The notes: a model not told the origin generated them from the letters alone. A stretch of 64,000 nucleotides of DNA from Lepas anatifera (GCA_034440635.1 JAOTON010001027.1:2630001-2694000), one strand, 5' to 3'; counted from the first letter of the stretch, positions 45,010 to 58,629 are shown. Program-made: numbers and translations.

Positions 45010-46962
45010 AACCTGTAGCAAATGTCCAGCGATTAAAACAGAAGTTTTTCTTCTATTGTTGACCTCCTCACCTACCTCCACCTTCATACGAATGCATGTA
45101 TGTTCACTCCTGCCCTTATTCATTTCAGGCTTTGATTTCGGATGGAACAAGTCAATCGTTAATCCACTGTGCAAGAGTGACTGCCGGAGGCTATCTCCGG
45201 CGCCTATTGTTGCGTTGCACAAAAGAACTCCATTCTTCAGGCGTGGATCTGGGCGGTGTTCGATCTGGTGTTGTGAAATAGAAGATGCATTGGAGCTCTT
45301 CCTAACTCGACAGGCTTCTCCGAACACTTTCATTGGACGAAAGCGAGGCTAGGGTAGCCACTTCAAATCATCGTGATTGGTTCAGGATCGGTCTGATTGA
45401 TTCAAGGCTGGCCTGATTGGTCGGTTCTGTGAAGTGTTTGTTAGGTTTGGTCGTGGTAGGCTTTCTGGCTAATTCTCTGAACTCCTGAGTATTGCCCCTG
45501 AGGTGTTTGTTCTTTGTGAAATAGACAGAGGTTCGCTACGTAAGGAGATCGGTGTGCTTTGATGATGGTCAAAAAACTCGAAACTGCGTTGCCAAGTTTC
45601 GGAAGACACTGTCGAGCGATGACGTAACTGTCGAGCGAAGCCGCGTTGATTATAAACTCGAAACAGTGAGTAATTCTGCAACCGAGAGGTGCCTTTGGCA
45701 CGGAACTCTGAAAGGAGCAAATTGAAGGCCGAGGGGGATATTAGGGGCAGATCACATATGACGTCGGTGATCGAAGGGGGAGGGGTCTGGCATTTGCTGA
45801 TTTTTTTACCAAGAAGGGAGGGGTTCTAGCTGTTACTGACGATTGCTGACGGAGTGAGGAAACATGAGTGTAACATCATTACAAAATGTCAATTTTTCCT
45901 TCAACGGCTCAGTTTGTCCTTGTCCTGTCAATTTCGCCACTAGATGGCATTATGGACCTTATACGCTATGGGATGATAGTAGATAGATAGTAGATAGTAG
46001 ATAGTAAAGCAAGGGTAGTAAGTTTCCAATAAAAAAATAGATAGGAAGATGGAGTACTGTTTCTGGAGTGGAGGACAAATGACCGGCTGAATTATAATTA
46101 TTTGATTGAGCGAGAACTGTGCAGGTCAGACCAGGGTCCAAAGAGATGCGTGGATCTTTTCAATTGGTCAGTTTGTAGAAAACAGCCTCTCCATTTAATC
46201 CGTATTAAATTGTAACAACCAGCACAATTTTTATATTTTCGTGGAGAAGGTAATGATGTTTTTCCCTGACCCACAGGCACAAGTCAGTTCTTATTATTGC
46301 AGTAATGTATCCATCGCCGGATCTATAGCGACAGTTTGGGGAGCAACACGGCCCAAAATCGTGAAAAACACATCGTATTTGAAGAACAACAGCGAAAATC
46401 GTGGGTCTTTGGGGGAACTGCCTTCCTCTCTTCGCCTGAATCTATCACGGAAAGAAACGTTACCACGAAAATCGGAAATTTCTGTGTGTGTATTGGTTGT
46501 TGTAAAACCGTTGCAATGTTTTGTGCGAATAAAGGGCCCGTGAAGGTGTTGTCGCAGGTTCACCAAGTTGGTGACCGGCGGCTGCACTGGAGGCCGTCTT
46601 GAATTGAAAAAAATCTGAAATTGCTGTGGCTTATTTTACATTCTGCTTATTGCACCTTTGGTGTCTTTCACTATTGTGTTTGGGATGGAGGAAAATTGCT
46701 GACGCAGCGGGGTCTGGCAATTACTGATAAAGGGGGTTAGGATGGTCAACGATTTACTGACGACTGCTGACAGGGGGGAGAGATTTTCGCACTATCCCAA
46801 TTTTGTCTGATATTGTATGTGAACAGTCCCGTAATGTTGCCTTCATTGAGCTGAAAATATTCTCGAAAATTACTGATTAGGCCTTTTCCAACTATAAAGC
46901 AGGGGCTTCTAGAACTGGAATCCTTTTATCAAACCCTCTAGTCCTCCATATCGAGCCCCTGC
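45010..46962. other. Intronic stretch with minor repeats
   Basis: A TAGATAGTAGATAGTAGATAG-type microsatellite is at 45977-46007. Two related G-rich repeats with GGGGTCTGGCA(A/T)TT(A/T)CTGA occur at 45780-45850 and 46705-46785. No exon recognised. Confidence 0.45.
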
Positions 46963-47152
46963 CACTGGCGGATTCAAGGGGGGGCAAAGGGGCCGTGGCC
47001 TCCTCGAAAGCTTAAAATAGTATCTTTTGGCCCTCCAAAAGGACCAAATTTTCGCCATTATTCTTAAATACGATGCGTATGCGATTTTTCACATTTAGAC
47101 CCCCAAACATTGGTTTGAACCCCTCCAAAAGCTGCCCCTGGATTCGCCAATG
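46963..47152. mobile_element. Small hAT-type MITE with 8-bp target duplication
   Basis: CACTGGCGGATTCAAGGGGG at the left and CCCCTGGATTCGCCAATG at the right bound 190 bases. Flanks GCCCCTGC (46955-46962) and GTCCCTGC (47153-47160) match at 7 of 8. The non-coding interior has paired CCCTCCAAAA blocks. Confidence 0.75.
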
Positions 47153-48756
47153 GTCCCTGCAGGGCTCTTTCCCGCAGATACTGCTGAAAAATCAGCCACA
47201 ATGCAGCAAATTGGTATCTGACACGGTCGCCTCACAAAAACGCTTTGCAGAAAATATGAGGTAGCTACAATGTTACCATCGTCAAATAGGGGCACAGGGA
47301 ACAGCTCAAATCCGATGAGGTTTTGGTTTTTAGGGAAAAATGTTTCAGCAGAAGCCTGAAGATTGACTGAAGCGCCTCACTTGTTTACCGGTGAAAACGC
47401 TTATAGAGTATACCATTTTTTTAAAATAATATTACCGAAACACCGGATACGAGTGTTTTCGTAGAGCAGGAATCAAAAGTGGACACCCGTTATTGGCGTC
47501 AGATTCCTCCGAAGGAAGGGATATAGAAAGAGGCTACTAAGGGTAAGTATTTTCACATTAGGGCGTGAAATTCAGGTTCTGGGTAGTATCGAACCCGTGT
47601 AAACTTATCAAACCCTGCACACATTATGCATGATGAGGACTTTGCTGCGTAGGCAACACTAATTAGGCTGCGTGAGGATGTTGTGCCCAACGCAGAGAAC
47701 AGTTCCAGAGAAAAGTTTTAAACAGGTGCAGCCAATACATGGCCATTGCCCAGGTTTCATCATGTCCGAAGACTAGGAACCACTGGCAGAAACCACCACC
47801 AACCTTCTCAGCACTACACACGCAGCTATAACAAGGCTGTATAGTACCCCTCCGAAGCAAGGCTTGAACTCGGTATCAGCGCTGCGCCCGCTGCTCGGCG
47901 GCCGTGACCTTTCACCTTTGTGCCTCGCGGGCATGCGTGGGTGGCGGACGGCGGCCGCTGATTGGTGGATGTGCGTTCTCATACCTTGTAAGAAATTCTG
48001 TGGAAATATTTCGATTGAAATGATATTTTCGTAAGAGATGTATGTACCTGGCAATTTTGAATAGCATTCTCGCACGTTTTAGGCCAGAATTTTTTATGCA
48101 TCAGCTTCATTGTCAGTTTTACTATTCCAGGCATGTCGAGTTTGCTGAACTTAGTGGTGGCGACGCGGGTTTTAGCTCAGCGGACAGGAATGGGGTCTTG
48201 GCCCGACGGTAATCGATGGACGGGGGCCGAGTCAGCGTTTGTGACAAAAGGCAATCTGATAGATGTTCTAGAAAGCGCTACCCAAGTGCTAACGGAATAA
48301 TATTCCATTCTCAGCCCTTAATGCATTGATTCGTGTTGATCGGAAAAAGGGCAAAACTTGAATTGGCACTCAAAACGTTGCTGATGTACGGCGCTTTACC
48401 TTTGTGAGGCTGTATCGCATAAGCTACAGCAAGAAGCCCTTAAAGCAGTTGTATATCACGAAACCCAAAACTTTGGGTGGGCATCGTTTTGGGTCAGCAA
48501 CTTATGCCCGTTCCCCTCATCTCCCTCTATATCTTATTACGGCAATGACTGAGGATGGACGTTCGTGATAGCAGAAAACGTGGTAACAATCGTGAACAGT
48601 GGGGCAGCCGCCTAATCTTATTTGGTTACCACCTGAGCCAGAGGCTGAAAATTTTCAGGTTTTTTTTTGGGCGATTTTAAGCCAGCACGAAAATGGAATG
48701 GATAAATATAAGGCTTGGAGCCATTTTGTGGGAGTTACGGAGGTATGTGAATTTGA
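47153..48756. other. Intronic stretch including one copy of a GC-rich repeat
   Basis: 47868-48010 (GGCTTGAACTCGGTATCAGC ... GGCGGCCGCTGATTGGTGGA) recurs at 56893-57020 (GCTTGAGCTCGGCTTCAGCG ... GGCGGCCGCCGATTGGTGGA). No exon recognised. Confidence 0.5.
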
Positions 48757-49711
48757 TTAACCCGCGCCCCACCGGGGTCGGCGCCACCTTCGCCCCACCG
48801 GGGGCCATCGATGGCCCCCTCTAACTCCGAAAATATGGGCGTTAGCGCAAATCTGCAAAGTGCAATAGAAAGCTCGCGTGAATTCAGTAAGAAATTACTT
48901 CGCATGTTTTAGTGCTCAGGTCAATGGTTTGACCTCAGAGGTCAAATTAGGTCAAGATCGGCTATTTTCACTCAAATATGCAATGATTAAGCAAACTGGG
49001 CATAACTCTTGTGTCATTAGAGCTATTGAGGCCTGGTAAAGTAAATTTGATAGCAAATTGCCAGTACTTTTCCGCTATGTGGAACGTAAAGACCTCCCGC
49101 GAGTGGTTTGACCGCCGAGGTCACCTCGTGACCTAATATGACCTGAGGTCACGAAAGGTCAAAAAGTGACCTTGCCGTATATCAAATGAAAGCCAGTGAC
49201 AAGACAAACACGATGGTGTTTGTTTCACCGCTCTAGCTCAATTAGGTCAAAGTTATTGTCAAAATACTGTTTTGACCTCCGGTGATTGGATGACCTTGGA
49301 AAGTCAGGGCAAATATGACCCTGGGATCGTGAAGGTGTCCAAAACGTTGTTCTGGCGTTGGTTTTGAATATTTTTGTGGCTTTTATATCTGAAATAGCTT
49401 TTCCCATGCTTTTCCAATGGGGAGGTCGCCTCGTGCCTGACCTCAGGGCCGAATCGAAAATCCCGGATATACCCTTGTGCCCTGGAGGGTCATGAGTGTG
49501 GAAGTTTCAAATCGATCGACTTTGAAATGTAGCTCTTCGAGCTCTAAAGGTGAAGTGAGGTGACCTTGGTTGCCTCGTCTGGTGACCTGACCTTGGGTGA
49601 CCCGGGGTAAAAATTTCGGGTGATGGGAAAATGATGCGTGGGGTGGCCCTCAACCGCGGTGCTGGCCTGTTTTTTTGCTTCCCGGAAAACTGGGGGCCTT
49701 GGTGCGGTTAA
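48757..49711 (+). mobile_element. TTAA-family element, subfamily C, complete
   Basis: 955 bp from TTAACCCGCGCCCCACCGGG to GGCCTTGGTGCGGTTAA with TTAA at both ends. The GGCGCCACCTTCGCCCCACC block mirrors the TGAGCCACCTTCG block of subfamily A. Interior shows TCAATGGTTTGACCTCAGAG, GACCTGAGGTCACGAAAGG and CTCCCGCGAGTGG. The GC hairpin is replaced by CAACCGCGGTGCTGG. Confidence 0.85.
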
Positions 49712-50929
49712 TGAATGCTAAGCTAAAACAACTTTGGAACCCACTCCCCTCTCCCTCCGCCGTATGACCTCACATGTCAGCGCATCCTAAAAGGTCACGC
49801 CCCTCTCCCTCCCATTTTCCTCCGATCAACAGAGTCATGGAAGCCGACCTTCAACATTTTTGTCTGAGGCCTGGAAATATTTAGGCGACGGGGACTGCTG
49901 AGAAGGCAAAATTATTTAGTTTGCGGAAGGAGCGGTTGGGAGGGATTTTCTGGAAACCCTGCCGATGTCCTTTTGCAAGCTTTCCAGCAATTTCCGGTAC
50001 TAAAATGATATGGTGATGTCATTCTGGAACTGCTGTCGGGAATAATGTGATACCATTCCCGACAGCGAACCAATGTGGAAAGGTAATTTGCCCCTGGACT
50101 TTGGGTCGGACTTCAAGTCGGGTTGCTTGACCTTGAATAGCCCCTTGACCTCACATTACCTGGCCTTAAAAAAATTTGGTCAGATCCATGAAATCGACCA
50201 GGGGTAAGCTACTTTATGTTGCGTTGTTCTACATCTCTTTGTTTCTGCGCTCTCTGGGGAAAATGAGGAAGGGGTGAATTCCCCCCTCATCGGGGTGCGT
50301 GCTAAAGTATTTTCTTCTCAAACTCGCCGACTGCTGCCAACTATTTTCAAAAACATTCTCACATTCACACAAAAACTTTTTTTCTGATCTCTTCATTTAT
50401 AATATGCATATACCATTTTTCTTTAGATTGTATCGACATTTTTGGCCCTGTTGCCCCCAATTCAGCAGTCTAGATCCGTCACCAAATAGCATGAAACTTT
50501 AAACGCGACTAGGTTTTGGAGTGCTGCACCGAGGAACATGCTCATAGGTTGTCAATTGGCATTCATCCTCGAGTCCTGGATGGACAATATGTGCTTGTAG
50601 ACTGTTGATTTAATGAGACGTCGGTTTAACGAGGCTGCTAATGAAATGTTTCCATATAAGAGACGTTATAAGTGATTCGTACTTGAATAGTTGTAGTGAA
50701 GTTGGCACTATACGACACTATTTCGCTGAGTGTGATGGAAGTATAATACTCTCAAATGAGTTAGCTCAAAGAATGAATGAAAAGCTAAGTCTGTAGAAAT
50801 ATGTTCACCCTGATTACAAAACTATAGGCATTGTTTGGAACCATAGCAATTTTAGAAGTCGTCAATTTCATAATTTTGAATGCAAAATAACTAGCTGTAT
50901 ATCAGTGTGCTTGGGAAGAAGTGGCTGCC
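49712..50929. other. Intronic stretch with one TTAA-family right-end fragment
   Basis: 50095-50306 has TTGCTTGACCTTGAATAGCC, CCTTGACCTCACATTACC and ends CATCGGGGTGCGTGCTAA, a right-end piece of the family. The rest is unremarkable. Confidence 0.5.
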
Positions 50930-51811
50930 TTAACACCGGCACTGGAGATGGGTCTGGCGCTAACGCTTATTGGAGAAGGCCCGTTTGGAGTTGTGTGGGG
51001 GCTGTGGTAATCTACATCATATCCAACTTTCATTTACCTGGGTCAATATCTTCAAGGTCAAACGAGGCTCCAAAGGTCAAACTTTGACCGCGCTGGGACC
51101 TGTTGCAAAATGTCGTAGCTATGTGGTAACAAGTCGGGCATATGCTAAAAGTGGACCAAGATCATAGAGGAAAGGTTCCAAGGAAGATTTGTTTTTGAGG
51201 TCAAGGTCATTCAAGTTTATTGACTTATGACGTTACAGTATGATAAATTCCCTATAATGTACACTAAAACTAGCAATATAGCACCCGTCGATGGAAAATG
51301 AGGATTGATCTTGACCTATGACCTTTGAAATTGACTTTTATCTTGAAGATTACATTGAGCTACCTTAACTATGACGTAATAGCATATTATATGTCATGAT
51401 ACTGGGTAACGTCATTTGATAGGAAGCACTCAAGCCAATGACCTTTAATATGCTGATATGACCTTGAACAATGACCTCCAGCCTTGACTTTGACCTTCAT
51501 CTGAGGTGGCCTTGACATAATTATTTTATGTCACGTTATGGCGTCAGCGCGTGGTCTCCAATTTAGGCAAACTGGTGTGACCGCAGAATTGCGTCGATCT
51601 CGAAATATAGATCTAACTTTGAAAGTAATTGAAAGTATAATTAAAAAATTAGCCACCGATTTTCAAAATCCTTTCACCAATCGACGTGACCTTATAATTT
51701 CTCAAATGTCGCTAAGTAGCGATATTTGAATACGAGCTGTTCTCTAGCCACCTTTAAAAAATAGATAGGGGGCCTCCGAGCCGCACCCCCTCCAATGCGT
51801 ATGTACGTTAA
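50930..51811 (+). mobile_element. TTAA-family element, subfamily E-like
   Basis: TTAACACCGGCACTGGAG at 50930 and CTCCAATGCGTATGTACGTTAA-type end (51790-51811) flank 0.9 kb rich in AAGGTCA, TTGACCT and TGACCTTTGA hexamers. The termini are only loosely complementary, so this is an old or recombined copy related to 36470-37374. Confidence 0.65.
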
Positions 51812-52146
51812 GACACTCTATACCCTTTATTGTAGAACAACGTGGCTTAGTTTGGATTCCATGAAAGCGTGTGAATTTTACTTTCGGCTGATATTCGTCA
51901 TTTTTAAACGAACTCTGCTGGCTTCATTGGAAGAATTGAGTTTTGTCCACACTATGGGAATCATTGAGCGTACAGAGAAACTATATCTAGGTTGTTCAAC
52001 CAAGTTTTCTGTGCTTTTGAAAGACTTAGTTTTCGATAGAGTAAAAGCAGTCCAAGTATTGAAATATTAACAAATTAATACCCTCCGAAACATATATAAT
52101 ACCCTATATAATATAATATAATACCCATATATAATACCCTAACAAA
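51812..52146. other. Short non-coding gap with AT repeat
   Basis: Ends in a TATAATACCC-type degenerate repeat (52080-52146). TTAATACCCTC occurs at both 52076 and 52147, possibly marking the site of the next element. Confidence 0.5.
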
Positions 52147-53133
52147 TTAATACCCTCTGTGGGCCTCCGAGCCACCTTCGCCCTGGTGGGGGAGGGGTTT
52201 CAAACACCCCCCTTGAACTCGGCTCCTATCCGGGATAGCGAAAAAGGCGAACGCTGGTGGATATCTCATAAAAATTAATGAAGAAACTACATCGGTCACT
52301 TTTTGGCTCAGGTCATTATTGAGGTCTTGACAGGTCAAAGAAGGTGGCATGTTAGAGTAGAATTCCAGGGCTCTAGCGTCTGACAGAGTTGAGTTAAACT
52401 AATTTTTAGGCACCATTCGCTTCCTCTCGTCCCGTAAATGGAATGATGTGTAATATGACTATACTAATCAAAACACAAAAATTACCTGACCTGAGGTCAG
52501 GTCAACGTTTGTATCTGATCTAGCATTGTCAATATGCACATCGATCGACTTGCAATAGCAGCCCAAACGTATTGGTATCAAAACAAAGTTTTATCGTCAT
52601 TTCTTGCAAAGTTATTGATCTAAGTCTGAAAACCTGCTTAAGTAGCCCAAATGACCTCTCAGAGGTCACATATCAACACGTGCAATATGAACCTGGAAAG
52701 GAGCCCATGATACTACGATTTGGAGAACATGAAGGCATTCACATGCGTCTACACAAATACAACCCAATTTCCGTTTTCCCCATGTATTTTCCATGGACAG
52801 GTCATGATCCGCTCCTAACCCGAGGTTATGGATATAAAAATCCCGGCATATGTTTTGCAGTACTCGGTGAGCCCATTATGTGGCATAAGTTTCAATTTGA
52901 TAGATTCGCCCTTTTCTTACTTATGCCGCCTCAAACAGTTTTGAGGTGAGGTCACTTGACCTGCATTGGCGACCTGACCTGAGATAACCCAATCTTAAAA
53001 TTATGGGGAAAGTTTTGGAATCGATCAAGGATAAAGTGTGACAGGTACGGCGGCGCTTTGCGCCGTCGTTTTTTGTGCCGCCGGCAAAACCCGGGGAGGG
53101 GTATTCAAACACCCCCACTGGGGCGAGGGTTAA
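52147..53133 (+). mobile_element. TTAA-family element, subfamily B, complete
   Basis: 987 bp from TTAATACCCTCTGTGGGCC to CCCACTGGGGCGAGGGTTAA. Contains GAGCCACCTTCGCCCTGGTG, CTTGAACTCGGCTCCTATCC, ACCTGACCTGAGGTCAGGTC and GGCGGCGCTTTGCGCCGTC hairpin at 53050. Aligns with 19917-20935. Confidence 0.88.
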
Positions 53134-55177
53134 GTGCGTTTGGAAGCGGATTTAAGAGCACTTAAATATTTCTGCGTAAGATTCTTAGATATCTTAAGTG
53201 GAAGTTGCGAATTCAAAAACGTTCAACAGCGGTTTGACAGCTGTCAAAAAGTTGGGCAGTTGTGACACCGTAGTCTAAGTTTCGTTACTTTCTCTCCATC
53301 GCTCTCAAGTTTGGGCCAAAAAACCACCAAACACGAAAATCGACGGTGACCCAGGCCATTTTTTAACATGTTAACTGGGGGCATTTGCCCCACCCCCAGT
53401 CGGCCGAAATGCCCCCCAGTGCTCGGAAATTGGCCCCCCCAGTGAAAAAGACAGGATATTACTTAAACTGCAACAAATGAAAACTCACCTAATGAAAATA
53501 AGACAGAATACCACCCTATAATAATAATGTAGTTTTATTGCTGGTGCCAAATCGGCAGTCCACAAAAATTGTGTTACACAATTTCCATCCGTGGCTGTCT
53601 CCTCCATCGTGCAAAGACGAAACAAAGCACATAGTTACGGGAAATCCCGGTAAAGCAACCTCAGTATCCACTAGTCACAACGCTGGAGAAGAACGCTGGC
53701 CTACAACCAATCAAACATCCTGCTCTATCCGACCGGAAGCCCAGACCCCAGCCAGTGTCGCGAGATTGTATGATACTCTCATTTCATACGCGCTCAGTTG
53801 TGAGCGCTTAGAGCTCGTTCGTGGATTAGACGGGACACGGTGTAGTCAAAGTACGTAACACTGGTTGCTGGTGTGGCGGTGTGAAGTGCTTCGTCTTTTT
53901 ATTTATTATTGTGGTGGTAGCATACATAAACGTCACCACCGGTAAAAAAGCGAGGGGGCCAGCCAAACTTCAACCTGATGCTGACAAATTTTCTACGTTA
54001 GTACCAAAAACTGTTCGAATTTGAGGTCCTCGTTGCCTTCCGCAGCGGCTGGTTATACAAATTTCCGGTTTTCTCCCATTTTGACTGAGATCAGGAAATT
54101 GCTGGTCAAAAAGTGGGGGGGGCAGGCCCCCTGGTCCCCCTTTCCGAAGCTTGTAGCATACTTGAAATTTATAGTGAGATCGCTGCATCAATTTGTTCTG
54201 CAAAGTCGATAAGTTGTTAGCTGGCCCTTCTTATCGATTCCTAGAGGTTAAAAATTGGGAGGGATTAAATATTCGGCCACAGCCCTTCGTTCAAATCATG
54301 GAAATGTCTCCCGAGAAATCTTTCCAACAAGGAAAGAGCTGGCGACTCCATATGACCCTGACAGTGCGTCGATAGGCCTAAAAAATTATTAACTGGTTTT
54401 TGTACTACATTCCCTAGATGATTTTGACAGCAACAGCCACACATCATAGTAGGTATGTACATAAAACTTATCTTGATTTAGCCTATAAACCACTCGTGTT
54501 CGATACTTTAGGAATTTACTTACCTTGCCACACTCATAAAGAAAAATAAGAAAATAACCTTTTTATTAGGAATACATTGCGGCAGTTTCATGGCTGCCAG
54601 GTTGGCCATTTTGTGACCAGATATCTCGAATTTTGTCTTTTTTCGCGTTTGGCCCAACGATTTTTTTCGGTTGGCCCTTTCTTGGAATCTGGCTCTTTTT
54701 GCCCCTTTTTCTAGCAGCTTTCACCTAAGCTATTTCTGGTTTGTCCCTTGTCCTATAAATATGGCTTCTTTTGACCTCATCTGCTCTTGAATACGATATT
54801 CTGACACCGAAAAAGCAGCAGAGCAGCAGAAAAAAATGGTATGATGGTGGGAGGGAAGGACAGAACTTTGTTAAAAACACGATCCACAAGAATGATGACC
54901 ACCGAAAACCAGACGCGAAGTAGGCGATACTATATGCACCCTTTGGGTGGAAATTTGATGGCAAAGTGCGCCCTAAGAGGCTCCGCACTCCTCACTTACC
55001 GAAATCCTAGTTCCGCCACTGTTCAAGAGCAAAAAATGCATAGTTGGGGAGAAAGTAATAAATGTTAGCGGGGAGCGGTGCGGCCAAGATGATTATTGAT
55101 GCTAACAAATGTTCTGGTTATGTGGATAAAATCATTTGATAATCACGCGGGATTGGAAGGGCACCCCTGGCTTCCTA
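53134..55177. other. Intronic stretch with a SINE2 tail and MITE-like ends
   Basis: 54300-54385 (CCCGAGAAATCTTTCCAACA ... GGCGACTCCATATGACCCTG) is a SINE2 tail fragment. TCCTAGTTCCGCCACTG near 55005-55022 is a hAT-like right end without a recognised partner. No exon. Confidence 0.5.
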
Positions 55178-55628
55178 TTAAAGGGAATGTGGCACCTTGG
55201 TCGAATCATAGAATTTAGTGTAATTAGGGGAAATTTTAGCCGAAAATCAAGGAAGCGTCCATGATTTCTCTGAAAAAGCAAAATAAGCTCAATATTTTCA
55301 TTTTTAAAATGCTCCTCTAGGGAAAGAAATAAACATCTGCCAGTGGATGATGTCATGATCTGACAACCACTACCATTTTCAATACGCTTCAAGGACTTCG
55401 ATTGGCTGATACTCACCGTGACGTCAGCGTATGTCGTCACACCAACAGCCATAACAACTGTGGCCTGCTGCTAAGGGTAAATGATGGATTCATTTCAGGT
55501 AGGTTTTTTTCTACAGAAATCTCGAGTTCTAAAACAAATGATATATTGAGTACCGGGTTTTCCGACTTGCCTTACAACTTGGCTATCTCCGTTAAAATCA
55601 CGTTATGAAGGTGCCACATTCCCTTTAA
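55178..55628. mobile_element. AGGGAATGTGGCACC MITE, copy a, complete
   Basis: 451 bp with TTAA at both ends and perfect 17-bp inverted repeats AGGGAATGTGGCACCTT / AAGGTGCCACATTCCCT. Interior non-coding, containing GATGATGTCATGATCTG and CCGTGACGTCAGCGTATGTC. TTAA duplication with an RRG-type terminus fits Kolobok-like MITEs; piggyBac-like elements usually start CCY. A second, deleted copy lies at 18830-19122. Confidence 0.9.
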
Positions 55629-57133
55629 ATGAGCAGTGTGCCAGAAAACATTGCGTCAAGTAAATATCAAACCGTCAACAATTAGTTTTAAACAGTGATA
55701 ACAGTGATTGCTTTTTCTGTGGGCTTATGACAACCGCTAGTGGTTGTTTTAGCCTCAAATCTGGCTTTTGTGGTATTTATTTGGCTACTTTGGTGAAAAT
55801 AAAATTTTGCCCCTCTTTGACCCTTTTTTCTAACTCGGTTTTACCTTTTCCGCGGCAAAAAATGGCAGCCCTGGGCAGCATTTATAATCTGGAATAACAT
55901 GGAATAACACAAAAATTGAAACATGTTTTAACACTAACGCGTCTAAGTCTTATAAACCCCCTCAAAATGGGGTTTTGATCCCCTGAAGACGCTATAATGG
56001 CCAGCACAAGAAATGCCCCCCACTGACTTTTCCTTAAAAAATGCCCTGTGTTTACACCCGCCTTCTGGCCAGCTTGTGCGGCACACAACCAGGCTCCTCT
56101 TTGCATCGTGTACGCGGTATATGAACGCAACTCTCACTCGCATATCTATATATACTAGGTACCACCTGTGCAGAGGCGTGGGCTTCCGACAATTATTGGG
56201 GGCGCCCAATTAAAACAAGTAAATTTACCACCATATGAAAAGAGATAACATAACATAATACTTGTTTTAGCCGTAGTCCTTTGTCCTTTGGAATCCTGAG
56301 AATTATGAGCAATACAATCTAAAGAGCATTTTAACAATATTTCGGAATCCCAGGCACCCCCAAAGAGATATAAGATCACACACCTGCACAGTACCGCTCA
56401 TTGAGGTCCAAGCAACAATCCATCATTGTTCGGGACTGCCCAACTACTGTTTTCACGGACATGTTCTATGTTATAAAGATTTCACATTGAAATTAATGGG
56501 TTTCACATACTCCAGACATAGCTGCTTAAAAACTGTCGCCGCCAAAATAATTTAAGGCTGCTTGATGTTGATTGGTGTCCTCTCCGGTAAAAAAGCTTGA
56601 AACACTGCATCATTTACCCTGATGCTGATAACTACCATGGGATCGAATCGGTGCCCGAACTTTGGCCCGTTTAACATATTTGCATACCGAACTCATTTAA
56701 GGAACTCATATTCATGTTTTTCCAGTGCTATCGACATGCTACACAAACACATAACACATATATCCACCTACATGGACCGATTATCTCCTACACCTGTCCC
56801 CCTCCTTCAGTCTAATTGCAGGCACAATCAACCACCATTCTCAACACCAGGCATGTAGGTTTTATAATCCGGAGCGCGACCCCTCCCCACCGAAGCTTGA
56901 GCTCGGCTTCAGCGATGCCCAGCGTGACCTCTTCACCTCCGTGCCCTGCAGGCAAACGGCGACGAACGGATGGCGGCCGCCGATTGGTGGAGGCGTGTTC
57001 ACTTGTATAGAGATAAATTCAGCGGGAATTTCTCCATGACAATTGTAGAGTCCTAAACTGTAAGCTAAGATATGTATTAACATTATCATTTTCAAACATT
57101 CCTAGCCATGCTTTGCTCTCTATCGGGTTGATA
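55629..57133. other. Intronic stretch including the second GC-rich repeat copy
   Basis: Repeat copy at 56885-57020 (see 47868-48010). Otherwise no gene or element recognised. GCAGAGGCGTGGGCTTCCG at 56169 is a lone MITE-like end. Confidence 0.45.
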
Positions 57134-57330
57134 GGGGGCGCGGTAGTGGAGTGGTCAGCGTAGCTGGCTACCACGCAGCCGACCCGGGTTCAAGGCCCGG
57201 CGGCTTCCCTGAACAAGGAGCAAGCTGGCACCCGAGAAACCCTTCCAACAGGGAAAGAGTTGGCGACGCCATATGACCCTGGCAGTTGGAGTGTCGATAA
57301 ACCCCAATAATAATTATTATTATTATCGGC
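57134..57330 (+). mobile_element. tRNA-derived SINE (SINE2), full length
   Basis: Starts GGGGGCGCGGTAGTGGAG with A-box-like TAGTGGAGTGG and a good B box GGGTTCAAGGCCC, spacing near that of a tRNA. The body CGAGAAACCCTTCCAACAGG ... GGCGACGCCATATGACCCTG leads to GTCGATAAACCCCAATAATA and a (TTA)n tail at 57303-57327. Tail fragments of the same SINE lie at 1728, 4822 and 54300. Confidence 0.85.
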
Positions 57331-58629
57331 TTGATTACCTGCTCCACCATCCAAGGCTGGCCTTCGGCTCGGGTGAAACGGAGGCAGAGTCAGCACTCGC
57401 CAGCCGGCGGCCGAATTCGCTGAAGTGAGGAGTGTCGTGAGATGGTTTTCTCCCGAGTGGAGAGGAGTGAGGCCCGGCACGAAGGTAACCGAGGAAAGGA
57501 GGATACGGGCGTACATAAAACTACAACTTGATCGTCGGACGAGTTATAGAGTTGTAGAGAGTAAGGACTAAAAGAGAGCGCTGCCGAAGTATCTACACCC
57601 AGATACTATGCGGGAAGAGGGAAGCACGTGCTGCTTTGCTCCGCCTTGGATGGTGAAAATGCACGAAACCTAATTCGAGCCTCAAAATATTGTCGATTTT
57701 TTGGCGCATTTTGCCTTTCTAACGTCATATTGCGAATACTAAAACTCTATGGTGAAGCCTAAAATTTACAGGCGACGGAAGGTGTCTGTCAAAGGAGGGC
57801 ACTCTCACTGGATCCCGTCGACCTGTTCATCATTTGGTTCTCTTTGGAATGATGGGTCATACGGCACGTTTTGAAAAAATTGAACCGAGCCACGGTCGTC
57901 AAAGTCCCATTTGCGTCAATCGAGATATTTAATAGCGATTTAATGGTGATTTGTCATATTTTGAGGACAATTTGGTAAACGAACTTTTTATTTTGAGGAT
58001 ATTATGTTAGTGCAGTCACTGAGTCGACAGGTATCCATCATGGTCATGTGGGATCAAAAGATACCTTGGACGTGACCTGAGGTAAAGTAAATCTCTCATT
58101 TTGATTTAATGTGGTGTTTTGATAAATCATTCGACGCGGCTGAGGGAGAAAACTCTAGTGGTGCTTGAATATTGCACCTAACTTCATTCTGTCGGAGGTT
58201 AGAGCCACAGCAACTTTATACACTTGTAATGTAATTACAACAACCTTATATACACAATAACTTTATATACTTTGGGGTTCTGCAATGGCCACAATTGTGA
58301 CCTGAGATAAGAAGCGGAAGATATACCTATTTCTGTCGTAATTTTTCATGTGGTTCTCTATGCTGTTACGCTATGTTTGCTATTTTTGTTACGCTATTTT
58401 TTTTAGGCGCCAGAGCCCAGGGATTCAAAAGAACCATGCCTTCCACGAGGGACTGTATTGCACGTCGTAGGACATCCACAGTATGAAAGTGGCTATTAGA
58501 TTCAGAGTCATGAAAATCATGCAGGTGGTTTAGGAACTAAAACACTCACACATCACCACAAGCACAGGGGTAACACCATTATTGAACCGTGAAACCACGA
58601 CGTAAGACAGTCGACCGCCCTAATGCAGG
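57331..58629. other. Intronic stretch, nothing recognised
   Basis: No exon or shared repeat. Short direct repeats of CTTTATATAC(A/T) near 58245-58270. Confidence 0.4.

Noticed and set aside
44857..45333. Minus-strand 158-codon frame
   Set aside because: It is the shadow of the GC-rich plus-strand exon candidate and has Arg/Cys-rich chance composition.
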